A stretch of DNA of 64,000 nt from Allofrancisella inopinata (GTDB taxonomy: Bacteria; Pseudomonadota; Gammaproteobacteria; Francisellales; Francisellaceae). The DNA lies in assembly GCF_012222965.1 (NCBI RefSeq), contig NZ_CP038241.1, forward strand, positions 1,364,001 to 1,428,000. Reading direction: 5' to 3'. Within the stretch, counting starts at the first letter, position 1. The number at the start of each line of letters is the position of its first letter. The position numbers and the translations under genes are program-made. This document shows positions 1 to 9,606 of this stretch, piece after piece. The notes under the pieces were generated by a model. That model worked only from the letters and a program-made list of their open reading frames with translations. It searched no databases and was not told the DNA's origin.

Positions 1-1616
1 ATATCTTCATAATCAGGGCGACTTTTAATACTTTCTAACATTTGTGCCAAGGCTTTTGGTGTCACTTTACCATCTTTACCATAAGATAGATGGATACCAT
101 GACGAGATAGATATTTTTTTAAAGCATCCATCTTATCTTCTTTAGGCTCACTATGCACTCTAAACGGAGAAGTTTTTTTATGCTTTATTACAAACTTAGC
201 TGCTGCAACATTTGCTACTAACATGCATTCTTCTATTAGCTTATGTGCATCATTACGTTGTCTTGGTATTATTGATTGTATATGGTTATGCTCATCAAGG
301 ATGATTTGAGTTTCTACAGTATCAAAATCTATAGCTCCTCTTTGATCTCTGGCAGTATGCAAGACTTTATACAAATCATATAAAACAAATATATCAGGCA
401 CTAACTCTGGGGTATTTTCTACTATAGAGTTTTGTTTCTTATCTAATAGTTTTGCTACTTCAGTATAAGTTAAACGTGCTTTAGAATTTATAACAGCTGA
501 ATAAAACTTATACCTAGTTAACTTACCAGTGCTACTTATATTCATCTCACAAACTAAAGAATACCTATCAACATTTGGCTGTAAAGAACATAAACCATTT
601 GATAATTTTTCTGGAAGCATAGGTATTACATATCCAGGAAAATAAACTGAGGTTGAACGGCGTTTAGCATCTAAATCTAAAGCAGAATCTTTCTGAACAT
701 AATTTGAAACATCTGCTATTGCAACATATAGTTTCCAACCTTCAGCTTTAGTTCTACTAGCAAACACGGCATCATCAAAATCTTTTGCATCTTCACCATC
801 AATAGTAACAAAATTAAACTTTCGCAGGTCTACTCTTTCTTTAGTTACTATATCATCTGAAAGAGTATCTAAGTATTCAAGAGTTTTTTTACTCCATTGC
901 TCTATTAAATCAAATTTTTTAGTAGCTACCATCATAGCTTGTTTAACTGGAGATATAGCTTCAACTTCTTGCTTGAACTTAGCAACTGCAACACTATTAA
1001 TACTTGGTTGAACTATTATTTCAGCTTCTATTAGTGAATCTTGTTCAATCTTTTGCCTAGGAGGTAGTAAGACTATATCACTAGTTATATTCTTACTTAT
1101 TGGCTTGAGAAAGTGTCCATCAAAAATTTTATAATAATAACCTGTTATGGTTTTTTGGCCTCTTGAAACTACTGATTTTATCTCTGCTTCAATTTTACCT
1201 TTTTTATTTATTCCTAATACCCTAGCTGTAACTTCATCACCTACCATTAACATTTTTGCTTGGGATGAAAGAATACTAACTTTAGTATTTAATGTATGGC
1301 TAAATATTTCTAATCTACCATCTCTATCAACTGAAACTTTTGATGTTACATAAACATTTTTCATTTCCGGAAGGCTATAATATGATTTATCTTTAACTAA
1401 TTGACCGTCTCTAACCATAGCTCCTAGTCTATTAACCAACCCTTCAAATGAAGATTTTTTGTTAATCTCTAAAGCCAAAGCGATATTTTCTACGCTTACT
1501 GGCAGCTGCATATCCTTGATATAGCACAATATCATCTGGCGACTCGCTATGGGGTTTTCATACTTTTGTGCTTCTAGATCCCTATTAGGATCATTATTTA
1601 TACTGTACTTACTCAC
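1..1616 (-). CDS. rnr: Ribonuclease R (3' end cut by window edge)
   Basis: This is a 3'-5' exoribonuclease of the RNase II/R family, which degrades structured RNA in the cytoplasm. About 538 codons are visible; the C-terminal part (end of the RNB domain, S1, basic tail) lies outside the window. The RNB catalytic motif DGEDAKDFDDA with its cluster of metal-binding aspartates is present, as are N-terminal cold-shock-like segments. The start is a GTG at 1616 (V/M-S-K-Y-S-I-N-N-D) that overlaps the truB stop by 8 bases, so the two are probably translationally coupled. It is the last gene of the response regulator-lepB-rnc-truB-rnr run. The identification is secure; the GTG start is inferred from the overlap and the lack of a better codon. 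Confidence 0.9.
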   Translation of the reverse strand, partial: MSKYSINNDPNRDLEAQKYENPIASRQMILCYIKDMQLPVSVENIALALEINKKSSFEGLVNRLGAMVRDGQLVKDKSYYSLPEMKNVYVTSKVSVDRDGRLEIFSHTLNTKVSILSSQAKMLMVGDEVTARVLGINKKGKIEAEIKSVVSRGQKTITGYYYKIFDGHFLKPISKNITSDIVLLPPRQKIEQDSLIEAEIIVQPSINSVAVAKFKQEVEAISPVKQAMMVATKKFDLIEQWSKKTLEYLDTLSDDIVTKERVDLRKFNFVTIDGEDAKDFDDAVFASRTKAEGWKLYVAIADVSNYVQKDSALDLDAKRRSTSVYFPGYVIPMLPEKLSNGLCSLQPNVDRYSLVCEMNISSTGKLTRYKFYSAVINSKARLTYTEVAKLLDKKQNSIVENTPELVPDIFVLYDLYKVLHTARDQRGAIDFDTVETQIILDEHNHIQSIIPRQRNDAHKLIEECMLVANVAAAKFVIKHKKTSPFRVHSEPKEDKMDALKKYLSRHGIHLSYGKDGKVTPKALAQMLESIKSRPDYED

Positions 1617-2514
1617 TTATTAATTTTTCCTGCTCAAAAAATTTTTTGCTAACTAAATTACCTTTATCAAATTCAGCTACTGCAATAAATTTATTCTCAT
1701 CATATATTCTAAAAACTCCATTGATATCTGCTTGAGTTATTAGGATACCTTTGTTGTATAAATCATGCTTTTGATTTATATCTAAAGTGTATATTGGTTT
1801 GTCTTTAAATACACTTTCTATGTGTTCTATAGTATCAAGTTTTTCTTCAAAACTTAAATCTTTCAAATCATCAATTTCGTATGCTTTATCTAGAGAAAAT
1901 GGACCACTTTGAGTCCGTTGTAATGCTATTAAATGACCTCCACAACCAAGTTCCGTACCTATATCCATAGCTAAACTACGGATATATGTTCCTTTAGAGC
2001 ATCTAACCTTAATCTCTAGTGTATCATCTTTACTATTTAGCAATTTAAGTTCATATATGGTTATTTTTCGTGGCCTTATTTCAACTTGTTTACCCTCTCT
2101 CGCCAGCTTATAGAGTGGTTGCCCATTATATTTCAAAGCTGAATATATTGGTGGAGTCTGATTAATTTGGCCTCGAAATTTATCAAATATGTTTTCTATA
2201 AGTGTATTTGATAGTGTAGGAACATTCAAAATTGTAACTATCTCACCTTCTGCATCACCAGTAGTGGTTTGTACACCAAGCTTAATTGTTGCCATATACT
2301 CTTTGTCAGCATCAAGTAAATATTGAGCTATCTTGGTTGCTCTACCAAAACATATTGGCAAAACACCTGTTGCCATAGGGTCTAATGTGCCAGTGTGGCC
2401 AGCCTTTTTAGCGTTATATAAATATTTTAATTGCTGTAGAATTTTATTTGAACTAATACCTTTAGCTTTATTTATTACTATTATACCATTTAAATTTAGC
2501 TTATTTTTTTTCAT
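1609..2514 (-). CDS. truB: tRNA pseudouridine(55) synthase TruB
   Basis: TruB converts U55 in the T-loop of tRNAs to pseudouridine. The protein has 301 residues, normal for the family. The catalytic motif GHTGTLDPMATGVLP lies at residues 39-53, with the nucleophilic aspartate at residue 45. The later family block KCSKGTYIRSLA is present as RCSKGTYIRSLAMDIG. The start ATG overlaps the end of rnc by 14 bases and the stop overlaps the GTG start of rnr, so translation within the operon is tightly coupled. Nothing is missing or odd in the coding sequence. Confidence 0.97.
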   Translation of the reverse strand: MKKNKLNLNGIIVINKAKGISSNKILQQLKYLYNAKKAGHTGTLDPMATGVLPICFGRATKIAQYLLDADKEYMATIKLGVQTTTGDAEGEIVTILNVPTLSNTLIENIFDKFRGQINQTPPIYSALKYNGQPLYKLAREGKQVEIRPRKITIYELKLLNSKDDTLEIKVRCSKGTYIRSLAMDIGTELGCGGHLIALQRTQSGPFSLDKAYEIDDLKDLSFEEKLDTIEHIESVFKDKPIYTLDINQKHDLYNKGILITQADINGVFRIYDENKFIAVAEFDKGNLVSKKFFEQEKLISE

Positions 2515-3193
2515 GTAAACCCTGACTTTCTAGCAACTTTATCATTTCTTTAGCTGCTCTTTGCTCGGCTTTTTTCCTAGAGGTATCTTGTGCCTTAGTC
2601 TCAAAACCTAATTCTTTTACAATTGCAGCAACTTCAAATATTTGTTCATGATCTTTACCGGAAATAGCTATAATGTTATATGTTGGAAGGCTCATGGAAT
2701 TTTGTAGCAATATCTCTTGTAGCCTGGACTTATTATCTTTAACCTTCACAATATCTACATCTAATTTAGAAAAAATGTCAGCGTACCAACTAAGTATAAT
2801 CTTTTTGACATTAGCAAAATCACTATCTAAATAAATTGCACCGATTACAGCTTCAAAAACATCTTCTAAGATTTTCTCTCGTTTTTGTGAACCTGTCTCA
2901 CTACCTCCCAATATCACAAATTCATCTATTTTATAATCTAAAGCTAATTTTGATAATGTAACGCCCTTAACAAGTTTTGAGCGAATTTGGGAAAGCTCAC
3001 CTTCAGTGAATTTGGGAAATTTCTGATATAACGACTCTGCTATAATAAAACCTAATATTGAATCACCTAAAAATTCTAAACGCTCGTAATTTTTTTTGGC
3101 TTTACTTCTATGTGTTAATGCTCTAGTTAAAATTGTATGATCTTTAAAAGAATAGCCTAGTATTCGGTAAAGTCTGGAGTAATCTGGAATCAT
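2501..3193 (-). CDS. rnc: Ribonuclease III
   Basis: RNase III is the double-strand-specific endoribonuclease that processes rRNA precursors and many mRNAs. The 230-residue protein has the family signature ERLEFLGDSILGF at residues 38-49, with the metal-binding residues E40 and D44. A second acidic cluster lies in LEDVFEAVIGAIYLD. A C-terminal double-stranded RNA-binding domain spans about residues 155-222 and ends in the expected RKKAEQRAAKEMIKLL helix. It sits 4 bases downstream of lepB and overlaps truB by 14 bases. The lepB-rnc neighbourhood is common in Gammaproteobacteria. Confidence 0.97.
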   Translation of the reverse strand: MIPDYSRLYRILGYSFKDHTILTRALTHRSKAKKNYERLEFLGDSILGFIIAESLYQKFPKFTEGELSQIRSKLVKGVTLSKLALDYKIDEFVILGGSETGSQKREKILEDVFEAVIGAIYLDSDFANVKKIILSWYADIFSKLDVDIVKVKDNKSRLQEILLQNSMSLPTYNIIAISGKDHEQIFEVAAIVKELGFETKAQDTSRKKAEQRAAKEMIKLLESQGLHEKK

Positions 3194-3197
3194 CTAC

Positions 3198-4052
3198 CTA
3201 AAAAACCTTTCCAATTTCATTCCAACGGATTTTTTTATCAACATTATCCCAACTCATCCAAACAAGCTTAGCTTTACCAACTAAATCTTGTTCTGGCACA
3301 AATCCCCAATATCGACTGTCCTGACTATTATCTCTATTATCTCCCATAACAAAATAATGACCTTCTGGAACTTTCAAACTTTCAAAGTCTTGAGATTTAA
3401 CTGATTTTATCCAATCTACCTCATGAGTAACATCTCCTAGATGCTCCAGACAAACGATATCCCCACTATTATCTGACAACGATTTATTATTATAATTCAT
3501 AACACTTTTATCACAATCAGTATAGTCAAGCTGTTTACCATTTATGGTTAAAGTCTTATTTTTATAAGATATAATATCTCCAGGCAAGCCCACAACTCGT
3601 TTTACATAATCCACATTAGGGTTAACTGGAAAGTGAAAAACCACGATATCACCTCTTTTAGGGTAACCTGTATTGACCAGTATTTTATTAGTAAATGGTG
3701 CTCTAATACCATATGCTGTCTTGTCTACAAAGATAAAGTCTCCTACAGGTAACGTAGGAGTCATGGATGCTGTAGGAATTAGAAAATTTCCCACCAAAAA
3801 TGTTCTTAATATAAAAACCACAAAAAACACGCTAAATAAAGATCTAGCTTGATCTGCTATAAAAGGAGCTTTTAAACCATGATCTTTATAAAATTGGCGT
3901 TTTTGCTTTTTATTAAGAGCTTTAAGTTGCTCTCTATAGGAAGCTAATCTATTTTTTTGAAAAAAAAGATAATCTATTAAATAAATAATACCGCTTGCAA
4001 AAGTCAAAAATAGTAACCAAAAAGTAAACCCTAGACTTAAGAAATATTCCAT
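3198..4052 (-). CDS. lepB: Signal peptidase I
   Basis: LepB is the inner-membrane serine protease that removes signal peptides from Sec and Tat exported proteins. The 284-residue protein has two N-terminal membrane segments (about residues 8-30 and 72-92) and a periplasmic catalytic domain. The nucleophile is S96 in PTASMTPTLPVGD. The general base is K151 in YVKRVVGLPGD. The C-terminal box MGDNRDNSQDSRYWGFVP is present. It follows the response regulator gene by 5 bases and precedes rnc by 4, so it belongs to the same operon. Confidence 0.97.
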   Translation of the reverse strand: MEYFLSLGFTFWLLFLTFASGIIYLIDYLFFQKNRLASYREQLKALNKKQKRQFYKDHGLKAPFIADQARSLFSVFFVVFILRTFLVGNFLIPTASMTPTLPVGDFIFVDKTAYGIRAPFTNKILVNTGYPKRGDIVVFHFPVNPNVDYVKRVVGLPGDIISYKNKTLTINGKQLDYTDCDKSVMNYNNKSLSDNSGDIVCLEHLGDVTHEVDWIKSVKSQDFESLKVPEGHYFVMGDNRDNSQDSRYWGFVPEQDLVGKAKLVWMSWDNVDKKIRWNEIGKVF

Positions 4053-4057
4053 AAAAG

Positions 4058-4744
4058 TTATTTAATTACTTTGTCCTTTTGTACAAAATAACCAACGCCT
4101 CTTATTGTTTGGATAAAATTAGAGATATTAATTTTCTTTCTCAGATTGTGCATATGCACTTCTAAAGTGTTAGTATCCATCTCTTTATCAGTTGAGTAAA
4201 CTTCTTCTAAAAGTTGTGTTTTTGGAACAACTCGACCAGCGTTTTGCACCAATATAGATAGCAATGCTAATTCTTTCTTAGAAACTGGAATAATTACACC
4301 ATCCTTTGTAACTGTCTCAGAACTAGGGTTAAAACTATAATCACCAAACATGATTTCTTCGTTAACACTTTTGCCAGATCTAACATCTATCCTACGGGAG
4401 ATAGCTTTAACTCTAGCGACTAACTCTTTAAGTTCAAAAGGTTTAGTCATATAATCATCAGCCCCAAAATCTAAGCCTTTAACTCTATCTTCTAAACCAT
4501 CTCTAGCTGTAAGTAAAAGTATAGGCGTTTTAATACCTCTACTTCTTACGCTTTTTAGAACTTCTAGACCAGTTTTAATTGGTAAACCAATATCCAGGAT
4601 AGTTATATCGTATAAACCAGATTCTATAAAAGTCTGAGCAGCCTCGCCATCAGAAACCAAGTTCACATTAAAACCTTCTTTCTGTAAAGCTTCCAGCAAG
4701 CCTTCCCCCAAGTTTAAATCATCTTCTGCTAATAATAATCTCAT
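4058..4744 (-). CDS. pmrA: OmpR-family response regulator, PmrA/QseB-like orphan
   Basis: This is a two-domain transcription factor of 228 residues. The receiver domain covers residues 1-118, with acidic residues D8/D9, phospho-acceptor D51 and K101. The DNA-binding winged helix of the OmpR class covers about residues 128-224. No sensor kinase gene lies next to it, which matches the orphan regulator of Francisella called PmrA or QseB, described upstream of lepB. A gap of about 210 bases upstream must hold the operon promoter; I see no clear consensus boxes there. The choice between the names pmrA and qseB is a matter of literature convention, and the gene symbol is less certain than the family. 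Confidence 0.85.
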   Translation of the reverse strand: MRLLLAEDDLNLGEGLLEALQKEGFNVNLVSDGEAAQTFIESGLYDITILDIGLPIKTGLEVLKSVRSRGIKTPILLLTARDGLEDRVKGLDFGADDYMTKPFELKELVARVKAISRRIDVRSGKSVNEEIMFGDYSFNPSSETVTKDGVIIPVSKKELALLSILVQNAGRVVPKTQLLEEVYSTDKEMDTNTLEVHMHNLRKKINISNFIQTIRGVGYFVQKDKVIK

Positions 4745-4954
4745 GAATCTCCCTCTACTCCTATTTAAAAACTTAATAAAATCAAATTGGCATATTTTTC
4801 TGTGAAAGTATACATTACAAGATACATAAAGTAAACATTCATTTTAAATTACCACCTTTACATTATGTTACTATAAATTAATATTATTCGAAACCCTCTA
4901 TTCCAAAATATATCCACAATTAAATTTAAGCCTTCAAAACAACAAAATACTTTT

Positions 4955-5779
4955 TCATAAAGCTTCGCCAAACTCTTTTGTTAATTCTTGCGACCTTCTT
5001 ATGTTAGCTTTAATCGCCTTATCTACTATAGCCTCCAAACCAAAATCTTCAAAAACCTTTAAAGCTTCTGCTGTAATACCTTTCTTAGATGTTACATTTT
5101 TTCTCAATGTTTCTATACTATCACCACTATTTAATGCCATCTGTGCAGCCCCTAAACAGCTTTGTATAACTAGCATACTCGCCTGGTCTTCCGCCAAACC
5201 ATTTTTAACAGCAGCTTTAACCATATGCTCCATAAATTGCAAATAATAAGCTGGAGCAGAGCTAGCACATGCTGCTACAACATCTATCTTATCTTCATTG
5301 TCTACTACAACTGTTATACCCATAGTTGACATTACATTTATCACTATATTTTTTTGCTTAGTGTCGACGTTTTCATTAAAGTATATACCTGTAGCGCCAT
5401 AGCCTAGGCTACTTGGTGTATTAGGTATTACTCTTGCCAAAGCAACCTTTTTACCAAACAGTTTAGTATAAACACTTATCTGAATACCTGCAGCAACGCT
5501 AATTATTAGATGGGTATCACTTACATATTCTTTAATACTTTTAATAAGCTCACCCATTTGCTGTGGCTTAATAGCTAAAACGATAATATCACTTTCAGCT
5601 ACAGCATCACTTAATGGCTTTGATACTTCTACCCCATATTTATTAGATAAAACCTTAAGCTTATCAAGATTTCTGTCAATGACAGTTATGTTTGTCGGAT
5701 TAAGACTGCTTTTAACTAAACCAGAAATCATCGCTTTAGCCATATTACCACCACCAAGAAAACATATCTTAGTATTCAT
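4955..5779 (-). CDS. proC: Pyrroline-5-carboxylate reductase
   Basis: ProC carries out the last step of proline synthesis, reducing 1-pyrroline-5-carboxylate with NAD(P)H. The 274-residue protein starts with a Rossmann motif, FLGGGNMAKAMISG, at residues 7-20. The family C-terminal signature is recognisable as TSKKGITAEALKVF, where many relatives have SPGGTT. It is transcribed away from rdgB; the 101-base divergent gap at 5780-5880 is very AT-rich and should hold both promoters. It is a single gene, not obviously linked to its neighbours. Confidence 0.95.
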   Translation of the reverse strand: MNTKICFLGGGNMAKAMISGLVKSSLNPTNITVIDRNLDKLKVLSNKYGVEVSKPLSDAVAESDIIVLAIKPQQMGELIKSIKEYVSDTHLIISVAAGIQISVYTKLFGKKVALARVIPNTPSSLGYGATGIYFNENVDTKQKNIVINVMSTMGITVVVDNEDKIDVVAACASSAPAYYLQFMEHMVKAAVKNGLAEDQASMLVIQSCLGAAQMALNSGDSIETLRKNVTSKKGITAEALKVFEDFGLEAIVDKAIKANIRRSQELTKEFGEAL

Positions 5780-5880
5780 AAATTAATTCCTCAAACATTT
5801 TGTATTAAATAAGATGATAACATTTCATATAAATATTGCTAATATATCACTTATGCATATAAGTTATTTTTATAAAAACT

Positions 5881-6477
5881 ATGAAAGAAATAGTACTTGC
5901 GTCAAACAATAAAGGAAAAATAAAAGAGTTCAAAGAAAGTTTTTCAAAATTAAACATAAATGTATTACCCCAATCTGAGTTTAACGTACCAGAAATTGAA
6001 GAGACAGGATTAAGCTTTATTGAAAACGCTATACTTAAAGCTCGCAATTGCTGTAAACATACCGGGCTCCCAGCGATCGCTGATGATTCTGGTTTAGAGG
6101 TTTTCACACTTAATGGTGAACCTGGGATATATTCTGCTAGATATGCCGGTCCGCATGGTAATGATTTAGCAAATATTGAAAAATTACTAGAAAGGTTAAG
6201 AAAATCAAATAACACTGACGCAAGATTTGTATGTACTATTGCCTATTTAAAACATGAAAATGATCCTACTCCAGTTATCGCATCAGGCACATTACATGGT
6301 AAAATCATTAATCAACCTATAGGAAATTATGGATTTGGATACGACCCTGTTTTTTTATTACCACAATTAAATAAAACTCTAGCTCAAATAACTATACAAG
6401 AAAAAAACCTCTGTAGTCATAGAGCAAAAGCTTTGAATAATCTTCTAAATAATTTTAAAGATGGTAATAACACTTAA
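5881..6477 (+). CDS. rdgB: XTP/dITP diphosphatase (Ham1/RdgB family)
   Basis: RdgB hydrolyses non-canonical purine nucleoside triphosphates (dITP, XTP, ITP) to monophosphates, keeping them out of DNA and RNA. The 198-residue protein has the N-terminal nucleotide-binding motif [11 protein letters not shown] at residues 7-17. The catalytic segment IADDSGLEV has its key aspartate at residue 69. The late motif YGFGYDPVF is intact. It starts with ATG at 5881, divergent from proC, and is followed by an 80-base gap before waaA. An ORF on the opposite strand (5847-6215) is a shadow of this gene. Confidence 0.96.
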   Translation: MKEIVLASNNKGKIKEFKESFSKLNINVLPQSEFNVPEIEETGLSFIENAILKARNCCKHTGLPAIADDSGLEVFTLNGEPGIYSARYAGPHGNDLANIEKLLERLRKSNNTDARFVCTIAYLKHENDPTPVIASGTLHGKIINQPIGNYGFGYDPVFLLPQLNKTLAQITIQEKNLCSHRAKALNNLLNNFKDGNNT

Positions 6478-6507
6478 TAATTTCTAACCTCATTGAAAAA
6501 AAATATA

Positions 6508-6516
6508 TGCTATAAT
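6508..6516 (+). promoter_or_regulatory. Probable extended -10 promoter of waaA-ispA
   Basis: The sequence TGCTATAAT matches an extended -10 element (TGnTATAAT) 42 bases before the waaA start. The best -35 candidate, TTGAAA at 6493, is only 12 bases away, so the promoter would depend on the extended element. This is seen by eye only; no transcript evidence is available. Confidence 0.5.
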
Positions 6517-6557
6517 CCTTAAAAGAGTAAATAAATTATTACGCCGGTAAGATTAAG

Positions 6558-7853
6558 TTGGACTACTTAAAAAAAATTACATACAGATTTTTAGCTTATG
6601 TATATTCTAGCTTATTTATAGTCTATATTCCTATTCTATATCTCAAAAAACTAAAACGAAGTTTCAAAAACGTTCATTATAGGCAACGTTGGGCTGAAAG
6701 ATTTGCTGTAACAAAAACTCGACTAAATAATTGTATTTGGATACATTCTGTTTCTGTTGGCGAAACATTATCTGCAGAACCTCTAGTAAGAAAACTAATT
6801 CTAGAATATCCTAATGAAAAATTTGTCATTACAACTACTACCCCTACTGGTAGTGATGTAGTAAAACAATTATATGGTAATTGCGATAATGTATACCATA
6901 TGTATATACCGTATGATGTACAGCCTTTTATAAATAGCTTCTTTGCAAAACTTAACCCTAAATTTTTTATAATCATCGAAACAGAAATATGGCCAAACAT
7001 CCTACACAAGTGTTTTGATGAAAATATACCTGTAGTCATAACAAACGCTAGACTGTCTAAAAGGTCTATGCGTAACTACACAAAAATTCCATTTGGCAAA
7101 GAATTTTTATTTAGTAAGCTCTCTCATATTAATGCCCAAACTGAAAAAGATGCAAAACGCTTTATCTCTCTGGGTGTCCCTAAAGAAAAACTTACTATAA
7201 CTGGTAATCTTAAATATAATCTAATAACCCCAGAGAGTCTACAAAAAGACATGATGGGTTTAAAGGAAAGTATAGCTAATCGTCCAATTTGGGTTGCAGG
7301 TAGCACTCATCAAGGTGAAGAAGAGATCATACTTAAAGCCCATTTAGAGATTTTAAAACTAAAACCAGAATGTTTACTTATAATAGTGCCAAGACATAAA
7401 GAAAGATTTTCAAAAGTTGAAAAACTTATAGCTAAACATAAACTTTCATGTCAAAAAAGAAGCGTATCAAAAGACTCTATACAAAAGCAAACTCAAGTTT
7501 ACCTTGGAGATACCATGGGGGAACTTATGCACCTTTATTATGTTTCTGATATTACATTCGTTGGAGGTAGTTTAAACAACACAGGTGGACATAATCTACT
7601 TGAGCCAGCAGCCTTAGCAAAGCCTATTATTAGCGGTAGTAGTCTTTTTAATTTTAGTCAAATATCAAAAGATTTGATTAAAAACGATGCTTTGATTATT
7701 ATTAATAGCCCTGACGAACTTGCTAATAAAGTAATTGAACTTTTTGATAATAACCAAATTTTAAACACTATGTCAAAAAATTCTTACTACACTTTTAAAG
7801 CTCATAGTAATGTTTTAGAAAAGCAATACAATCTAATAACCAAATTTTTATGA
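6558..7853 (+). CDS. waaA: Kdo transferase WaaA (lipid A 3-deoxy-D-manno-octulosonate transferase)
   Basis: WaaA adds Kdo from CMP-Kdo to lipid IVA at the cytoplasmic face of the inner membrane, the first step of LPS core assembly. The 431-residue protein has an N-terminal membrane anchor (about residues 10-30). The glycosyltransferase motif HSVSVGETLSAEP follows, with the conserved E69 as likely catalytic base. The C-terminal donor-binding block GGSLNNTGGHNLLEPAALAKP is clear. The start is TTG at 6558, since an in-frame stop lies at 6528-6530 and no ATG lies between. It overlaps ispA by 4 bases (ATGA). Confidence 0.94.
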   Translation: MDYLKKITYRFLAYVYSSLFIVYIPILYLKKLKRSFKNVHYRQRWAERFAVTKTRLNNCIWIHSVSVGETLSAEPLVRKLILEYPNEKFVITTTTPTGSDVVKQLYGNCDNVYHMYIPYDVQPFINSFFAKLNPKFFIIIETEIWPNILHKCFDENIPVVITNARLSKRSMRNYTKIPFGKEFLFSKLSHINAQTEKDAKRFISLGVPKEKLTITGNLKYNLITPESLQKDMMGLKESIANRPIWVAGSTHQGEEEIILKAHLEILKLKPECLLIIVPRHKERFSKVEKLIAKHKLSCQKRSVSKDSIQKQTQVYLGDTMGELMHLYYVSDITFVGGSLNNTGGHNLLEPAALAKPIISGSSLFNFSQISKDLIKNDALIIINSPDELANKVIELFDNNQILNTMSKNSYYTFKAHSNVLEKQYNLITKFL

Positions 7854-8731
7854 AAGAAAAAGATAAACTAGAAGATTTTGATAAATTTATTCTAGAAACA
7901 TTTGCCAATCTTACATGTAGCTCTAAAACCCTGCTTGAAGCAATAAAATATAGCTTCTTAGCTGGAGGCAAAAGAATACGTGCTCAATTTGTTTATGCAA
8001 TTGGAGAAGCTTTTAATGTCAATACTCAAGACTGTCATAAATTAGCTTTTGCCGTCGAAGCTATACATACATACTCTCTAATCCATGATGACCTACCTGC
8101 TATGGATAATGACACGGTTCGTAGAGGTAAACCAACATGCCACATCAAGTTTAATGAAGCCACTGCAATTCTAGCTGGAGACGCTTTACAAGCTTTAGCT
8201 TTCCAAATAATCCAAACAGTTAATGTTAAAGATTTATTTACCTTAAAAAAAATAAATTCCCAGTTAGCACAATTTTGTGGCTTAGGTGGCATGGTAGCTG
8301 GTCAACAACTTGATATAGAAGGTGAAAATAAACTCCTAACCCTAGATCAGTTAGAATGCGTCCATATCCATAAAACAGCAAAAATGTTTAGCGCTAGCAT
8401 TTTGTTACCATACTACCTCTCAACGAATGTAGAAGGTTCTACAGAACATATACTTAATGATTTATCTTTACTTATAGGACTATGTTTTCAAATCAAAGAT
8501 GACATCCTTGATGTAACAAAAACCACTAAAGAATTAGGAAAAACTCCTGCAAAAGATATAGATGCTAATAAATCAACCTATGTTTCGTTATTGGGTTTAG
8601 AAGAGGCTATAAACTATTTAGATGAAAAAAAGACTTTGCTGGCTTCTCTAATAAGCCAGCTTAAAGCTAAAAATATAAATTGTTACAATATAGAAAAACT
8701 TATAAACCTAGTTATAGATAGAAACTATTAG
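7850..8731 (+). CDS. ispA: Short-chain polyprenyl diphosphate synthase (farnesyl/geranyl type)
   Basis: This enzyme condenses isopentenyl diphosphate with dimethylallyl or geranyl diphosphate to give the C10-C15 isoprenoid precursor of quinones and undecaprenyl phosphate. The 293-residue protein carries the first aspartate-rich motif DDLPAMDND at residues 80-88, with the two-residue insertion typical of bacterial FPP synthases. The second motif, DDILD, is at residues 217-221. GGKRIR near residue 40 binds substrate diphosphate. It is coupled to waaA by a 4-base overlap, although the two act in different pathways. Confidence 0.93.
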   Translation: MKEKDKLEDFDKFILETFANLTCSSKTLLEAIKYSFLAGGKRIRAQFVYAIGEAFNVNTQDCHKLAFAVEAIHTYSLIHDDLPAMDNDTVRRGKPTCHIKFNEATAILAGDALQALAFQIIQTVNVKDLFTLKKINSQLAQFCGLGGMVAGQQLDIEGENKLLTLDQLECVHIHKTAKMFSASILLPYYLSTNVEGSTEHILNDLSLLIGLCFQIKDDILDVTKTTKELGKTPAKDIDANKSTYVSLLGLEEAINYLDEKKTLLASLISQLKAKNINCYNIEKLINLVIDRNY

Positions 8732-8779
8732 TCATTTCTGTTAAAATTTCAAAAATTTATCAGAGCCAAACTTAAATCG

Positions 8780-9541
8780 ATGCAAAATTTACAAAAAATA
8801 TACGCTTGGTTAGTACATCTTTTTACTTCACTAGGTGCTGTGTTTGGAATATTTGCAATTATATTCTCAATAGAAGCGGCGAAAGCAAATGTTTTAGGAG
8901 ATGCAGATTTATATTATTATAATATGAGACTATCTTTATTCAGTATCATAGCTTCCGTATTCATTGATTCTGTTGATGGAAGCTTTGCACGCCTTGTTGA
9001 TATAAAAAAACTTGCTCCTTTAGATGGCGGACTTTTAGACAACATAATTGACTTTAGTACTTACTCTATAGTGCCATGTGTTTGGATATATGTTTCAAAC
9101 ATTGTAAGTCATGAATGGTTACTAGTTGCTATAGTCCTCATAACCATCTCTTCATCATATCAATTTTGCCAACCCAATGCTAAAACTAAAGATTGCTTCT
9201 TTGTCGGGTTTCCTAGTTATTGGAATGTCATAGTTATATATATGCTATGTTTTCAGTCATCACAGTGGCTTAATGAAATAACTATATTAATTCTAGCAAT
9301 TTTCTCTTTTGTGCCTATAAAATATATTTATTTATCAAGAACAGAGTATATTAGTGATAGTAAAGCAGTCAAAACGTTTACGTTTTTATTTACTATGCTT
9401 GCCTCTATAGCAACTTTTATTGCTGTACTAATGTACCCAATAAAGACACCAAATTCACTAATTGCTATAATAATTATTTTTAGCATTTTTTATATAGCTT
9501 TTAGCCTTAAGTTAAACTTTAAAACCCCAAAGGTTAACTAG
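8780..9541 (+). CDS. pcs: CDP-alcohol phosphatidyltransferase, probably phosphatidylcholine synthase
   Basis: This 253-residue integral membrane protein has about eight hydrophobic segments. The CDP-alcohol phosphotransferase motif runs from D66-G67 through A70-R71 to G83, D87 and D91. The spacing between AR and the following G is longer than in phosphatidylserine or phosphatidylglycerol-phosphate synthases and resembles the Pcs family, as does the block LLDNIIDFSTYSIVP. Pcs enzymes condense CDP-diacylglycerol directly with choline to give phosphatidylcholine. The subfamily is inferred from motif spacing and could be wrong; the superfamily is secure. Confidence 0.75.
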   Translation: MQNLQKIYAWLVHLFTSLGAVFGIFAIIFSIEAAKANVLGDADLYYYNMRLSLFSIIASVFIDSVDGSFARLVDIKKLAPLDGGLLDNIIDFSTYSIVPCVWIYVSNIVSHEWLLVAIVLITISSSYQFCQPNAKTKDCFFVGFPSYWNVIVIYMLCFQSSQWLNEITILILAIFSFVPIKYIYLSRTEYISDSKAVKTFTFLFTMLASIATFIAVLMYPIKTPNSLIAIIIIFSIFYIAFSLKLNFKTPKVN

Positions 9542-9606
9542 CTTTACTAAAAATAAACGGTTTATGTTAAGATATTCAAACAGTTGTTTATTAGAAAGAT
9601 TTCAGT

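Noticed and set aside
5847-6215. 122-codon minus-strand ORF overlapping rdgB
   Set aside because: Fully inside the rdgB region in another frame; rdgB has clear catalytic motifs.
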